Positions 54,409-63,202 of a DNA stretch of 64,000 bases are shown piece by piece. The DNA is from Seohaeicola saemankumensis. GTDB lineage: Bacteria > Pseudomonadota > Alphaproteobacteria > Rhodobacterales > Rhodobacteraceae. The position numbers and the translations under genes are program-made. Within the stretch, counting starts at the first letter, position 1. The number at the start of each line of letters is the position of its first letter. Under the pieces are notes generated by a model that saw only the letters and a list, made by a program, of their open reading frames with translations, made no database searches and was not told the origin of the DNA. The stretch is taken from positions 434,001 through 498,000 of the forward strand of contig NZ_JBHTKR010000002.1 of assembly GCF_042678485.1 (NCBI RefSeq), read 5' to 3'.

Positions 54409-55008
54409 ATGGCGCTTGCACTGACAAACAAGGTTCTGACCGAGGCGATCGCCCCGCGCGAAGGCACACAGCTGCTGATCAAGCAGGCAGCGCTGGTGGT
54501 ACTGGGCATCGCAATTCTGGCGGTTGCCGCAAAGATCAAGGTGCCGATGTGGCCGGTGCCGATCACCATGGGTACATTCGCTGTGCTGACGATCGGCGCG
54601 GCCTATGGCGCGCGGCTGGGTCTGTTGACGATCCTGGGCTACATGATCATCGGCGCGCTGGGGTTCGACGTTTTCGCGGGATCGTCCGCCGAAGCTTATG
54701 GTCTGACCTATATGATGGGTGGCACAGGCGGCTATTTGCTGGGCTACGTGATGGCCACGGTCGCCCTGGGCTGGTTCGCGCAGGCAGGCTGGGACCGGTC
54801 GGCCGGCAAGATGGCGCTGGCGATGCTGGCGGGCAACGTGCTGATCTATGTGCCGGGCCTGATCTGGCTGGGCATGCTTTATGGCTGGGACAAGCCCATC
54901 CTTCAGTGGGGCTTGACGCCATTCCTGCTGGGTGACGCGCTGAAGCTGGCGTTGGCTGCGGCCCTGCTGCCTGCCCTGTGGGCGCTGGCAGGCCGCGCCC
55001 GCGGCTGA
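54409..55008 (+). CDS. bioY: Biotin transporter S-component BioY
   Basis: Biotin-binding membrane protein of ECF-type transporters, 199 residues, six helices. Family segments: KVPMWPVPITMGTFAVLTIG (the xPVPxTxQT-like biotin region), GARLGLLTILGYMIIGALG, GGTGGYLLGYV, and VPGLIWLGMLYGW. No bioM or bioN ATPase genes adjoin, so it works as a solitary BioY or with a shared module. AGGAGG eight bases before the ATG. Confidence 0.95.
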   Translation: MALALTNKVLTEAIAPREGTQLLIKQAALVVLGIAILAVAAKIKVPMWPVPITMGTFAVLTIGAAYGARLGLLTILGYMIIGALGFDVFAGSSAEAYGLTYMMGGTGGYLLGYVMATVALGWFAQAGWDRSAGKMALAMLAGNVLIYVPGLIWLGMLYGWDKPILQWGLTPFLLGDALKLALAAALLPALWALAGRARG

Positions 55009-55032
55009 CCATCCTGCACCAAGACGATGAAG

Positions 55033-55060
55033 AAAGCGCAACCATGTGTTGCGCTTTTTT
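55033..55060 (+). terminator. Rho-independent terminator of bioY
   Basis: AAAGCGCAAC (55033-55042) and GTTGCGCTTT (55048-55057) make a 10-base stem with a 5-base loop, ending in a T-run to 55060 and more T just beyond. Confidence 0.92.
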
Positions 55061-55520
55061 CGTTTTTCACCACCGTATCTGGTGTAGCGACGCGATATGT
55101 ATAGGTGTCACGCCCCTGTCATAAATAAATGATGCGTGATTTTTCGGGGCGCCAGATCCTTTGTTGCGGGCTGTTTCGACACCGAAAGAACGGCCGCGTT
55201 CTCAATACAAGATAGTCGAAAGTATGGCGGTCAATATCTTTTGCACCGCAGGCCGCGTTGTGACGGTCTGGGTGAAGATATCCACAGCCAGGGCTTCCTG
55301 CCGTTTCGGCCAAAAATCAAGTAAAATCAGAGGGTAAGTCGCAGAAGAGAACAACCCAAAGTGGTTAATGTGGCGGATATTCGCCGATCATTAGTACCGT
55401 AAAAGTGTTGCATCTTTTCAAATATGGAAAAAATAAGGCAGAAAAGAGGAGTAAAAATCACTTTGGTCTAGACGGTGATCGGTATTTTTCATCTACTGGC
55501 AAAAAAAATGAGAGCAGGCA
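55061..55520. other. A+T-rich gene-free region upstream of the LuxI-type synthase
   Basis: About 460 bases, visibly richer in A and T than the surroundings, especially from 55300 on. No convincing gene: the short frames at 55136-55324 (plus) and 55119-55313 (minus) have no motifs. No lux-box-type dyad of the ACCTGTnnnnnnACAGGT kind was found. A weak dyad GGCG-GATATT-CGCC lies near 55375. Probably holds the synthase promoter and regulatory sites. Confidence 0.5.
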
Positions 55521-56285
55521 ATGAAACATAGCAGAGCATCCTCCGGGGGCGTACCTTCGCGGTCCGTTTTTCCCGAACTTATGCCTGCTGGCAATAAACA
55601 GCCAGAGGTAGTGGGCGTTCGTCTGCGTGACCTGCTGCCAGATCTTCCCGCCGTAAAGCCCAAGATACCCGAGGCCGTTTCCGCGGTCATGGGGCATGTG
55701 AAGACCACGACCCTGTCCTTTTCCAACATCCATCTTTACGGCGATTTGTTTGTCAGTCTGCTGAAGGCGCGCAAGAAGACATTTATCGACCAACTGCGCT
55801 GGAGCCTGCCCGAGGCAGAGGGGATGGAGTTTGATCAATACGACACACCGCTGAGCCGCTGGATCGTCGTGCATGAGTTCGGCGAGATCCTGGCCGGTAT
55901 CCGCCTGACACCCACGACCGCGCGCTGCGGGGTGTATTCATATATGCTGCGCGACGCGCAAAAAGGGATGCTGGACAGTATCCCGACGGACGTGCTGTTC
56001 TTCGAGGCGCCCGTGAACCCCCAGATCTGGGAGGCATCGCGCCTGTTCGTGTCCAGTGATGTTCCGGCCCACAGACGGCTTGCGGTGCAGGCGGCCCTTA
56101 TGGGGCAATTGAGCCAGTCCGCGCGCAGCTATGGCGCGACGCATGTGATCGGGATCGTTCCCGCTGTCTGGTCGCGGTGGCTGAGGCGGCTGGATCTGAG
56201 CGCGGTCCCCGTTGGGCCGAAATTCTCGATCGACGAGACGGTCAGCCAGGCTGCGCTGTTCACCGTCGCCAAATATGTCAACTAA
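55521..56285 (+). CDS. LuxI-family N-acyl-homoserine lactone synthase, no adjacent luxR
   Basis: Makes an acyl-homoserine lactone signal from S-adenosylmethionine and an acyl carrier. All invariant LuxI residues are visible with correct spacing: Arg84, Phe88, Trp94, Glu103, Asp105, Asp108, Arg128, and Glu171, Ser173 and Arg174 (WEASRLFV). It is 254 residues, about 55-60 longer at the N-terminus than LuxI; an in-frame ATG at 55689 would give 198, the usual length, but has a poor ribosome-binding site. No LuxR-type regulator is in the window. Acyl-chain choice cannot be read. Confidence 0.85.
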   Translation: MKHSRASSGGVPSRSVFPELMPAGNKQPEVVGVRLRDLLPDLPAVKPKIPEAVSAVMGHVKTTTLSFSNIHLYGDLFVSLLKARKKTFIDQLRWSLPEAEGMEFDQYDTPLSRWIVVHEFGEILAGIRLTPTTARCGVYSYMLRDAQKGMLDSIPTDVLFFEAPVNPQIWEASRLFVSSDVPAHRRLAVQAALMGQLSQSARSYGATHVIGIVPAVWSRWLRRLDLSAVPVGPKFSIDETVSQAALFTVAKYVN

Positions 56286-56736
56286 GGTCATCTTCGGGTT
56301 TATTTCTGAAGGCATACAAGGCATCGCGCGTATGTTCCTGCGTGGTGCCTTGATTATTTCGCATTTCCCAATCGCCACTTGCGTATCCAGACTTCAATGC
56401 TCGAACTTTACCATGTGGCAGCCTTTTTGTTGTCATATTCCCGAAATATCCATTGTTCTGCGATGTTTGCGTTCTCAGTGGGTTTTCCGGTCTTCTGCCT
56501 TTGCGGTTTCTGGGCTGAACAGAAGTTCAACCTGAAGCGTTAGAAAGGGAACCGGGAAGGACATGTCCATTCGGGTGCGATGCAGAGGCACGGTGTATTG
56601 ACCGTTTAATGGATAATGGTTCGTCGGCCAGGCGCAGAAACCGGGACAGATCCGGAACGCCAGGCAGACATTATGACAGGCAATTGAAGGTTGGGCCGAT
56701 CCTTGAACGGTCCGAAAAACGGAGATCCTCGAGATC
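56286..56736. other. Gene-free region between the LuxI-type gene and the histidine kinase
   Basis: About 450 bases, moderately A+T-rich. It contains a loose hairpin (CAAGGCA/TGCCTTG near 56320-56355) without a T-run, and no recognisable gene; an 87-codon frame on the minus strand (56475-56738) has no motifs. Likely includes the promoter of the kinase gene. Confidence 0.45.
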
Positions 56737-58155
56737 ATGGCTATCGTCGATCAATTCCTGACCAATAAGGACGATTGGTATCCAATCGAGCGGCTGGAGC
56801 GACAGCTGAAGGATTACATCAACGTTGGCGACAACTTGATCTGGCAGCGCCAGGCAATCTTTCTGGCCGCCACGATGCTTGCGGCCTTCTACTTCAATCC
56901 CGTCGTCTCTGTTTCAGCTTATGCAGCGGTGCTTTTCACCGAAGTGCTGGACCTGATCCTTGCGCGCAGGGTGAACCAATGGACCGACCACGATCCTGAA
57001 CGGGCCCGCTTTTTCCTGATCTGGGTGATGTTCAACACCGTCGCCAGCGCGCTGTCGATCAGCCTGTTCGTGATCATGATCACCTTGCAGCAGACGACCG
57101 GGGGGCATTTCACGCCCTTGTTCTTCCTTTTCGCCGCATCCTTGTTCGCGGCGGTGAATAACCATCAACTGCTGCCGGCACTGTTCCTGCGCCTGATCAT
57201 CTATGGGCTGACCTTCATCTTCATCGGCACCTGGGACATCATCCGGCTGAACCCGCCTCTGCATTCCGAGGTCTGGCTGCAATTCTTCACGGTCGCCTTC
57301 GTGATGTATTTCATCGTTGATTGCTCTTTCGTCTTCCTGCGGCTTTATCGTCGTGGCCTGATGCAGATCGAAGAAATCACGCTGGAGCACCAGAAGACGA
57401 AAGCGGCGCTGGAGATCAAATCGCAGTTCCTGTCCACGGTCAGCCATGAGCTGCGTACGCCGCTCACGTCGATCAAGGGGACGCTGGACCTGGTCAATAG
57501 CGGTGTGCTTGGCCCGCTGCCTGACCAGATGAAACCGGTGCTGGCCGTTGCGGGCAAGAACAGCAAGCGCCTTGCCGACCTGATCAACGATCTTCTGGAC
57601 CTGCAAAAGATCGAGGTGGGTGAAATGGCATTCCGCTTTGACCTGCTGAATGTGCGTAACCTGGTCGATGACTCGGTCGCGATGAGCGAAGGCTACGCCG
57701 AGCAGATGGGCGTGACACTTTCCGTGACCCACGCGGATGAGGATGTGTTCATCAATGGCGATGAGGACAGGCTTTCCCAGGTGATGGCGAACCTGATTTC
57801 GAACGCATCGAAGTTTTCGCACAAGGGCGGCACGGTCGACATCCAGGTCAAGCGTCATGACGGAAAGGTCCGCATCTATGTCAAGGACAAGGGTGTCGGC
57901 ATTCCGGATAACGCCAAGGAGCGGGTCTTTGGCCGCTTCAGCCAGGTGGATTCATCCGATCAGCGCCGCGTCGGCGGCACCGGACTTGGCATGAACATTT
58001 CGAAGAAGATCGTGGAACGTCACGATGGTCAGATTGATTACGAAAGCACGCTTGGCAAGGGGACGACCTTCTTCATCGAGTTCGATATCGTACCCCAGGC
58101 CAATGTTGCTCCGCATGCGGATGCGATCCCCTTGGGCAATCGCAAGACCGCTTGA
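56737..58155 (+). CDS. Membrane sensor histidine kinase
   Basis: Protein of 472 residues. About six hydrophobic helices span residues 40-205 with almost no periplasmic domain, so the signal is sensed in or at the membrane. HisKA box FLSTVSHELRTPLTSIKG (phospho-acceptor His237), then N box VMANLISNASKF, G1 VKDKGVGIPD, F and G2 GGTGLGMNISKKIVE. All catalytic boxes are intact. A single-domain response regulator follows 188 bases on. The neighbouring signal synthase suggests a link, but nothing in the sequence proves it. Confidence 0.9.
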   Translation: MAIVDQFLTNKDDWYPIERLERQLKDYINVGDNLIWQRQAIFLAATMLAAFYFNPVVSVSAYAAVLFTEVLDLILARRVNQWTDHDPERARFFLIWVMFNTVASALSISLFVIMITLQQTTGGHFTPLFFLFAASLFAAVNNHQLLPALFLRLIIYGLTFIFIGTWDIIRLNPPLHSEVWLQFFTVAFVMYFIVDCSFVFLRLYRRGLMQIEEITLEHQKTKAALEIKSQFLSTVSHELRTPLTSIKGTLDLVNSGVLGPLPDQMKPVLAVAGKNSKRLADLINDLLDLQKIEVGEMAFRFDLLNVRNLVDDSVAMSEGYAEQMGVTLSVTHADEDVFINGDEDRLSQVMANLISNASKFSHKGGTVDIQVKRHDGKVRIYVKDKGVGIPDNAKERVFGRFSQVDSSDQRRVGGTGLGMNISKKIVERHDGQIDYESTLGKGTTFFIEFDIVPQANVAPHADAIPLGNRKTA

Positions 58156-58262
58156 TCCGTTGCTGGCGGGGGTGGCTGTACTGTCGCACCTCGGCACAAC
58201 TTTCAGGAGCAGATCGGTGACACGGCTTGATCGTGCGGCTGATCTGACAGAATGTGACCCAA

Positions 58263-58282
58263 GGGCCGGTCTGGCCCGTTTT
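58263..58282 (+). terminator. Weak hairpin with short T-run between kinase and regulator genes
   Basis: GGGCC (58263-58267) and GGCCC (58273-58277) form a 5-base stem, followed by GTTTT. It is too short to be certain; it may partly terminate the kinase transcript or attenuate entry into the regulator gene. Confidence 0.35.
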
Positions 58283-58343
58283 GTGCAGTAAATGGTTTCC
58301 GGTTCTCGCATTGCCCGACTATGGGGCGTCAAAGGCGGCTGAT

Positions 58344-58748
58344 ATGGAAAAACTGCAACGTATCCTGCATGTTGATGATGCCGAAGACATTCGGATGATC
58401 ATCAAGATATCCCTCGAAATGATCGGGGGCTATCATGTGGATCAATTTGAATCCGGACAAGAGGCCATGGACGGGGCCAAAGGATGCAATCCGCAATTGT
58501 TCCTGCTGGATTTCATGATGCCCGACATGGATGGAATGGAAACCTGGAGCGCCCTCAAGACGCTACCGGGCTTTGCTGATATTCCTGCCGTCTTCGTCAC
58601 GGCCAAGGCGGAAGACAATTTTTCGCAGAACATGCTGAACAAGGGCGCCTTGAGCGTGATCACCAAGCCCTTCGATCCGGCCGAGCTTTGCGCCGAGATC
58701 GAAAAGGCATGGTCCGCCCATTTGGAAAAAATCGAAGGATCCGTCTGA
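58344..58748 (+). CDS. Single-domain response regulator (CheY-like receiver)
   Basis: Receiver-only protein of 134 residues. Acidic pocket Asp11/Asp12 (ILHVDDAED), phospho-acceptor Asp56 in FLLDFMMPDMDG, Thr86 (FVTAK) and Lys108 (VITKPFDPAE). No output domain, so it acts by protein contact or in a phosphorelay. It follows the kinase on the same strand and is its likely partner. The frame is open upstream, but the ATG at 58344 gives the canonical N-terminus. Confidence 0.9.
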   Translation: MEKLQRILHVDDAEDIRMIIKISLEMIGGYHVDQFESGQEAMDGAKGCNPQLFLLDFMMPDMDGMETWSALKTLPGFADIPAVFVTAKAEDNFSQNMLNKGALSVITKPFDPAELCAEIEKAWSAHLEKIEGSV

Positions 58749-58758
58749 GCGCAAGGCG

Positions 58759-59973
58759 TCAGCGCGCCAGAACCGTATGGATGGTGCTGCTTTGGCTGAG
58801 CGTGCGATGGACGGGACATTTGTCCGCAATCGCCAGCAGCCGGGCGCGTTGCTCTTCTGTCAGGTTGCCTTCCAGGTGGATTTCCCGCCGAAAACTGTCG
58901 ATCTTGTCGCCCATGCCTGACTTGGCATCCTGTGCATGCATCTTGTCATGGCAGACATCCACCCGCACATGATCCAATGGCCAGCCCTTGCGGCGGGCAT
59001 ACATGCGGATCGTCATGGATGTGCAGGCCCCCAGACCCGCCGAGATGAAACCATAGGGGGACATGCCCCGGTTGGTGCCGCCATAGGCGCGGGGTTCATC
59101 GGCCAGGGCGTGATGCTGCGGCCCGGCGATCACATCCTGCAGGAAGCCATCCGGGTCGGCCTCGGATACGCGCACGATCCCCTCTGGAACACCGGGGGGT
59201 GGTGCGGGAGGGCGCAGGTCAAGGTAACGGCTGGCCCAACTGGCCATGACTTCGGCGGCGTAGTCGGCATCGGTCGCCCGGCTGATCAGGTGATCCGCGT
59301 CATCCAGGGTGACAAAGCTTTTCGGGTGACGCGCGGCGGTGAAGATGCGCGTGGCATTGTCGATCCCGACGATGGCATCACGTGGGGCATGCATCACCAG
59401 AAGTGCGGCCTTCAGCCGCTGAAGCTCAGGCGCGATCGAGGCGGCCTCGACATCCTCGACGAAGCTGCGGGTGATGCGGAACGGCCGGCCCCCCAGATCA
59501 ACCTCGGCTTCGCCCCGGGTGCGGATAAGGTCCAGCGCATCGCCGAAGTTATGGGTTACATGGGCGGGATCGAAGGGGGCGCCCAGCGTGACCACGGCCT
59601 TGACCCCGGCGATGTCCGGCGCGGCCTTGAGGATGGCCGCACCGCCCAGCGAGTGACCGATCAGCAGACTGGCCGGCATGCCCTGTTCGGTCAGCCAGGA
59701 CGCGGCGGCCCGGATATCGGCGACATTCGAGGTGAAGCCCGTATTGGCGAATTCACCCCCCGAATGGCCAAGCCCGGTGAAGTCGAACCGCAAGACGGCA
59801 ATTCCCATCGCCGCAAGCCGCTGCGCGATGCGACGGGCGGCGGCGATATCCTTGGAGCATGTAAAGCAATGCGCCAGCAACGCAGTGGCCAGATGCGGAC
59901 CCTCGGGCAGGTCAAGCCGCGCGGACAGATCGCTGCCCTCATGCCCGGTAAAAGTGATATGTCTGCTTGCCAT
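58759..59973 (-). CDS. Fusion of alpha/beta hydrolase and OsmC-like domains
   Basis: Protein of 404 residues. The N-terminal 250 are an alpha/beta hydrolase with the nucleophile elbow GHSLGG and the FDFTGLGHSGG loop. The C-terminal 140 are an OsmC/Ohr-like fold (LGACTSMTIRMYARRKGWPL with the reactive Cys; a second Cys in DKCPVHRTL). This two-domain form is known in proteobacteria and may reduce organic hydroperoxides and cleave esters. ATG 59973 fits AGGA upstream. It follows dddP on the same strand after a 115-base gap. Confidence 0.88.
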   Translation of the reverse strand: MASRHITFTGHEGSDLSARLDLPEGPHLATALLAHCFTCSKDIAAARRIAQRLAAMGIAVLRFDFTGLGHSGGEFANTGFTSNVADIRAAASWLTEQGMPASLLIGHSLGGAAILKAAPDIAGVKAVVTLGAPFDPAHVTHNFGDALDLIRTRGEAEVDLGGRPFRITRSFVEDVEAASIAPELQRLKAALLVMHAPRDAIVGIDNATRIFTAARHPKSFVTLDDADHLISRATDADYAAEVMASWASRYLDLRPPAPPPGVPEGIVRVSEADPDGFLQDVIAGPQHHALADEPRAYGGTNRGMSPYGFISAGLGACTSMTIRMYARRKGWPLDHVRVDVCHDKMHAQDAKSGMGDKIDSFRREIHLEGNLTEEQRARLLAIADKCPVHRTLSQSSTIHTVLAR

Positions 59974-60088
59974 GTGCCTGTCCTGACCGTGTCGTTCAAG
60001 ACTGGGCCCGCAGGGGGCAGGCCGCAACCCATGTGTCAGGGGTCTCACGCCAAGGTGACGCCGCGCGAGGTTTTCGCAGGCCGCGCGG

Positions 60089-61429
60089 TCACGCGCCGCA
60101 AAGCGCCGGGTCGAAAGGATAACGGGTCAGGTTCTCGTGCCCATCCTCGGTGATCAGCACTTGATCTTCCAGTTTGATCGAGAAATCCCCGCCTTCGGGG
60201 CTGATCAACGCCTCGACGCAGAGGACCATGCCGGGTTCGAGAACATAGTCATAGGCGCCCTCGACGAAGTTGTCGGGATAGCAGATCAGAGGCCATTCAT
60301 CGCACAGCCCGACCCCGTGCATCAGGCAGCCGTATTTGCCGCGCTGGTACTGGGGGGCGAGGGTATGGGCCTTGAACGTCAGATCGCGCAGCGGCACCCC
60401 CGGTTTCAACAGGGACATGTTGTGGCGGATATGGTCGACCCCGTGCTGCATGGCCGCGATCATGTCCGGCCGGGGCGCGCGGTCGCCGATCCACCATGTT
60501 CGGCTGATGTCGATGCAGATCCCGTAGGCGCCGATCAGGTCGGTATCGAAGGCCACGATCTCGTTGTTCTGGATGATGCGCGGGCCGCATTCCTGAAACC
60601 AGGGGTTCGTGCGCGGGCCAGAGGCCAGAAGCCGCGTTTCGATCCATTCGCCGCCGCGCCGGATGTTTTCCGCATGTAGCACGGCCCAGACATCATCTTC
60701 CGACATGCGGGCCTGCGGGATGCCCTCACGCGCGGCGCGTTCCATGCCGGCCACGGCGGCTTCGCAGGCATGCGAGGCGCAGCGCATCGCAAGGATCTCG
60801 TCCGGTCCCTTTACCGAACGGGCCTTTTCGGTCAGCTCCTCGCCCTCCATGATCTGCAAGCCCTGTGCTTCCAGTGCGCGCAGTCCGTGCAGCATGATCT
60901 TGTCCACGGCCAGCCGCTTGTTGCTGCCCGCATGGGCCGTCAGAAGGGCGCGGACCTCGTTGGCGAAGACGTCTGCCGCCACATCCACCTTGTCGCCCCG
61001 GTCGAAATAGAACAGGTCCGCGCCAGAGCGTTGTTCGCGCACCAGCGGGTTGAACCGGCTAAGGAACATGGCGTTCTTGTAATCCCAGATCACCATGTAG
61101 CCATCCGCGCAGATCAGCACGGCGCGGAACGGGTTATGGGTGTTCCACAGTTGCATGTTCGTGCTGTCGGTGGCGTAGCGGATGTTCAGCGGATCGAACA
61201 GCAACACCCCCGCATAATCGCGCGCCTGGATAGCCTGGACCAGGCGGTCGAATCGGTACTGTCGCATCTTCGGCAGATCGGGCAGGGTCAGCCCCGCGGC
61301 GGCCCATTCCTCGAAGGCAAGAAGGGTTGGCCCGATTTCCACCCGGTCCATGTCGTTCGGGCTGCCGTCGGCCAGGGTGGCGCCGCGCGTGGGGTCGATC
61401 TTGCGCCGATCGCTGTAATGCTGGTTCAT
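60089..61429 (-). CDS. dddP: Dimethylsulfoniopropionate lyase DddP
   Basis: Cleaves DMSP to dimethyl sulfide and acrylate. It belongs to the M24 metallopeptidase fold but is a lyase. With the ATG at 61429 the 446-residue protein reproduces the metal ligands of the crystallised Ruegeria DddP at identical numbers: Asp295, Asp297, Asp307, His371, Glu406, Glu421, plus catalytic Asp377 (MHGVGLCDEWP). Start segment MNQHYSDRRKIDPTRGATL also agrees. No acrylate-utilisation gene is adjacent. Divergent from the DUF3445 gene with 101 bases between. Confidence 0.96.
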   Translation of the reverse strand: MNQHYSDRRKIDPTRGATLADGSPNDMDRVEIGPTLLAFEEWAAAGLTLPDLPKMRQYRFDRLVQAIQARDYAGVLLFDPLNIRYATDSTNMQLWNTHNPFRAVLICADGYMVIWDYKNAMFLSRFNPLVREQRSGADLFYFDRGDKVDVAADVFANEVRALLTAHAGSNKRLAVDKIMLHGLRALEAQGLQIMEGEELTEKARSVKGPDEILAMRCASHACEAAVAGMERAAREGIPQARMSEDDVWAVLHAENIRRGGEWIETRLLASGPRTNPWFQECGPRIIQNNEIVAFDTDLIGAYGICIDISRTWWIGDRAPRPDMIAAMQHGVDHIRHNMSLLKPGVPLRDLTFKAHTLAPQYQRGKYGCLMHGVGLCDEWPLICYPDNFVEGAYDYVLEPGMVLCVEALISPEGGDFSIKLEDQVLITEDGHENLTRYPFDPALCGA

Positions 61430-61530
61430 CGTTGTCTCTCCGCTGCTGGGCCAGCATCTTCTTGCAGGGCGGCGGCTGTCCGTTCCCAAACCGACTTGCA
61501 CAGTGGTCGTTTTTTGGAACAGATTGCGCC

Positions 61531-62292
61531 ATGACAGCGATCCTTCAGACACGCCTTGGCTATGATCCGACCCGCCGCAATCCGCTGCCGGGCATTGCGC
61601 CCATGGACCCTGATGACTGGATCATCGTGGATGATGCCCATGGCCCGCAGATGGCGGAACGGGCGCGCCTGCTGGCGGCGCAGCGCGACAGGGTGCTGGC
61701 GCTTGATGAAGGGGCGCGGCCCGCGGCGCTGGAGCTGCTGGACGCGGTCCTTGCGGTTCTGGCCCGCCGCGCGGATCACGCGGTCGGGGCAGGGCGGGTG
61801 CGTCGCCCGGATGGTGTGACGGTCACCATCGACCGGGACGATCCGATGGGCACATTGGGGCATCTGGTGCAGCAGGATCTGTGCCTGATGGAAAAGCGCG
61901 GGGATGAACATGTTCTGACCGCCGCGGTGCTGTGCTTTCCGGCAAGCTGGACGCTGGACGAAAAGTTCCTGCGCCCCTTGACGGGGATTCATGTGCCGGT
62001 CGACAGTTACGACGACACCATGGCACGGCGCGTGCAGCGGTTGTTTGACGGGGTGCAGATTGGCCGCCCCCTGTGGCGGTTCAATGCGCTATGGTATGTC
62101 GATCCCGCCTTGCACCAGCCCCGGCGCGAGAACGATCGCAGGCCCGAGCGCGGCGCCCAAAGCGCCGACTACCTGCGGACCGAGCGGCAAAGCCTGGTGC
62201 GGCTGCCGCAGACCGGCGCGGTTGTCTTTGGCATTCACACAACTGTGCTGGCCCGCGATGTCGTGCAGATGCTATGGCCGGACGCGGTGTGA
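61531..62292 (+). CDS. Haem-dependent oxidative N-demethylase family protein (DUF3445)
   Basis: Protein of 253 residues. DUF3445 pattern: LPGIAPMDPDDWIIVDD, LCFPASWTLDEKFLRPLTGIH, MARRVQRLFDGVQIGRPLWRFN, and ERQSLVRLPQTGAVVFGIHT near the end. Characterised relatives act in dimethylamine demethylation. Its presence beside dddP and in a genome with sarcosine oxidase fits methylated-compound use, though the substrate here is unproven. Its TGA directly abuts the stop of the convergent transglycosylase gene. Confidence 0.85.
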   Translation: MTAILQTRLGYDPTRRNPLPGIAPMDPDDWIIVDDAHGPQMAERARLLAAQRDRVLALDEGARPAALELLDAVLAVLARRADHAVGAGRVRRPDGVTVTIDRDDPMGTLGHLVQQDLCLMEKRGDEHVLTAAVLCFPASWTLDEKFLRPLTGIHVPVDSYDDTMARRVQRLFDGVQIGRPLWRFNALWYVDPALHQPRRENDRRPERGAQSADYLRTERQSLVRLPQTGAVVFGIHTTVLARDVVQMLWPDAV

Positions 62293-63120
62293 TCAGCCGT
62301 CGATGCGCCGGGCCATGATCGCGATGGCCTTCTGATAGACGCCGGCCGCGTTCCATTCCTGGATGACCCGGAAATTCGGCTCACCCTCCTGGTAGCCCTT
62401 GCCGGGTTCCCAGCCTTTCTGGCGCAGGAAATTCGCCGTGGATGCAAGGGCGTCGGTCATGTTGTTCATGTCAACGCGCCCGTCGCCATTGGCATCGACC
62501 GCATAGGCCAGGACATTGCCCGGCAGGAATTGCGTGTGCCCCAGCTCGCCATGTTTCGCGCCGACCGACTGCGGCGAGATGCTGCCGCGGTCCACCAGTT
62601 GCAGTGCCGCGATCGTGTGGCCTGCAAAGAAGGCGGATCGCCTGCAGTCATAGGCAAGGGTGGCAATCGCGGACAGGACATTGCTGTCGCCCATGAACGT
62701 GCCGAAAGCGGTTTCCATGCCATGGATGGCGATGATCACGCCTGCGGGCACGCCATATTGCCGTTCCAGCGCATCGTAGAAAGCGGCATCCCGCGCCTTG
62801 CGACGTTTGCCCTGGGCCACGATCGTATCGGCGCCGCGCACCTGCATGAATTTCTCAAGCGTGTAGCCAAAGCTTTTCTGATTGCGGTCTGCCGCGATGG
62901 TGCGGGTGGCATAGGTCGTGCCAGCCAGGCCCGCCAGCCCCCGGTCACCCACGCCAGCCTGTGCCGCGACCTTTGCGAAATCCCGCTTCCAGGCATCGAA
63001 CCCGGCCGCGGTATTGCCGCATTGCGCGGCGAGGACCGGGCTTGCGAACGCCAGGGTCATGGCGGCCAAAAGGCCCTTTGCGGCAAGGCCAAAAGGTATC
63101 TGAATGAAATTGCGGAACAT
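62293..63120 (-). CDS. Lytic murein transglycosylase (MltB-like)
   Basis: Peptidoglycan-cleaving protein of 275 residues with a signal peptide (GLLAAMTLAFASPVLAAQ, no lipobox Cys directly at the site, so soluble periplasmic). Catalytic Glu in VIIAIHGMETAFGTFMGD; LGHTQFLPGNVLAYAVDANGDG and ALASTANFLRQKGWEPGKGY are the family segments that follow. ATG 63120 chosen. Alone in its transcription unit. Confidence 0.9.
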   Translation of the reverse strand: MFRNFIQIPFGLAAKGLLAAMTLAFASPVLAAQCGNTAAGFDAWKRDFAKVAAQAGVGDRGLAGLAGTTYATRTIAADRNQKSFGYTLEKFMQVRGADTIVAQGKRRKARDAAFYDALERQYGVPAGVIIAIHGMETAFGTFMGDSNVLSAIATLAYDCRRSAFFAGHTIAALQLVDRGSISPQSVGAKHGELGHTQFLPGNVLAYAVDANGDGRVDMNNMTDALASTANFLRQKGWEPGKGYQEGEPNFRVIQEWNAAGVYQKAIAIMARRIDG

Positions 63121-63202
63121 ATGACACACCCGAACGCTATCGTCACAGCATAGCCGCCCATCTGGCGGCTAGCAATCGGATTGCCGGTCGGATGCGCTGT
63201 GG

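Noticed and set aside
55061..55520. lux box or luxR gene upstream of the LuxI-type synthase
   Set aside because: No 18-20 base dyad of the lux-box type and no helix-turn-helix reading frame were found.
56475..56738. 87-codon minus-strand gene before the histidine kinase
   Set aside because: No motif or ribosome-binding site; overlaps the kinase start region.
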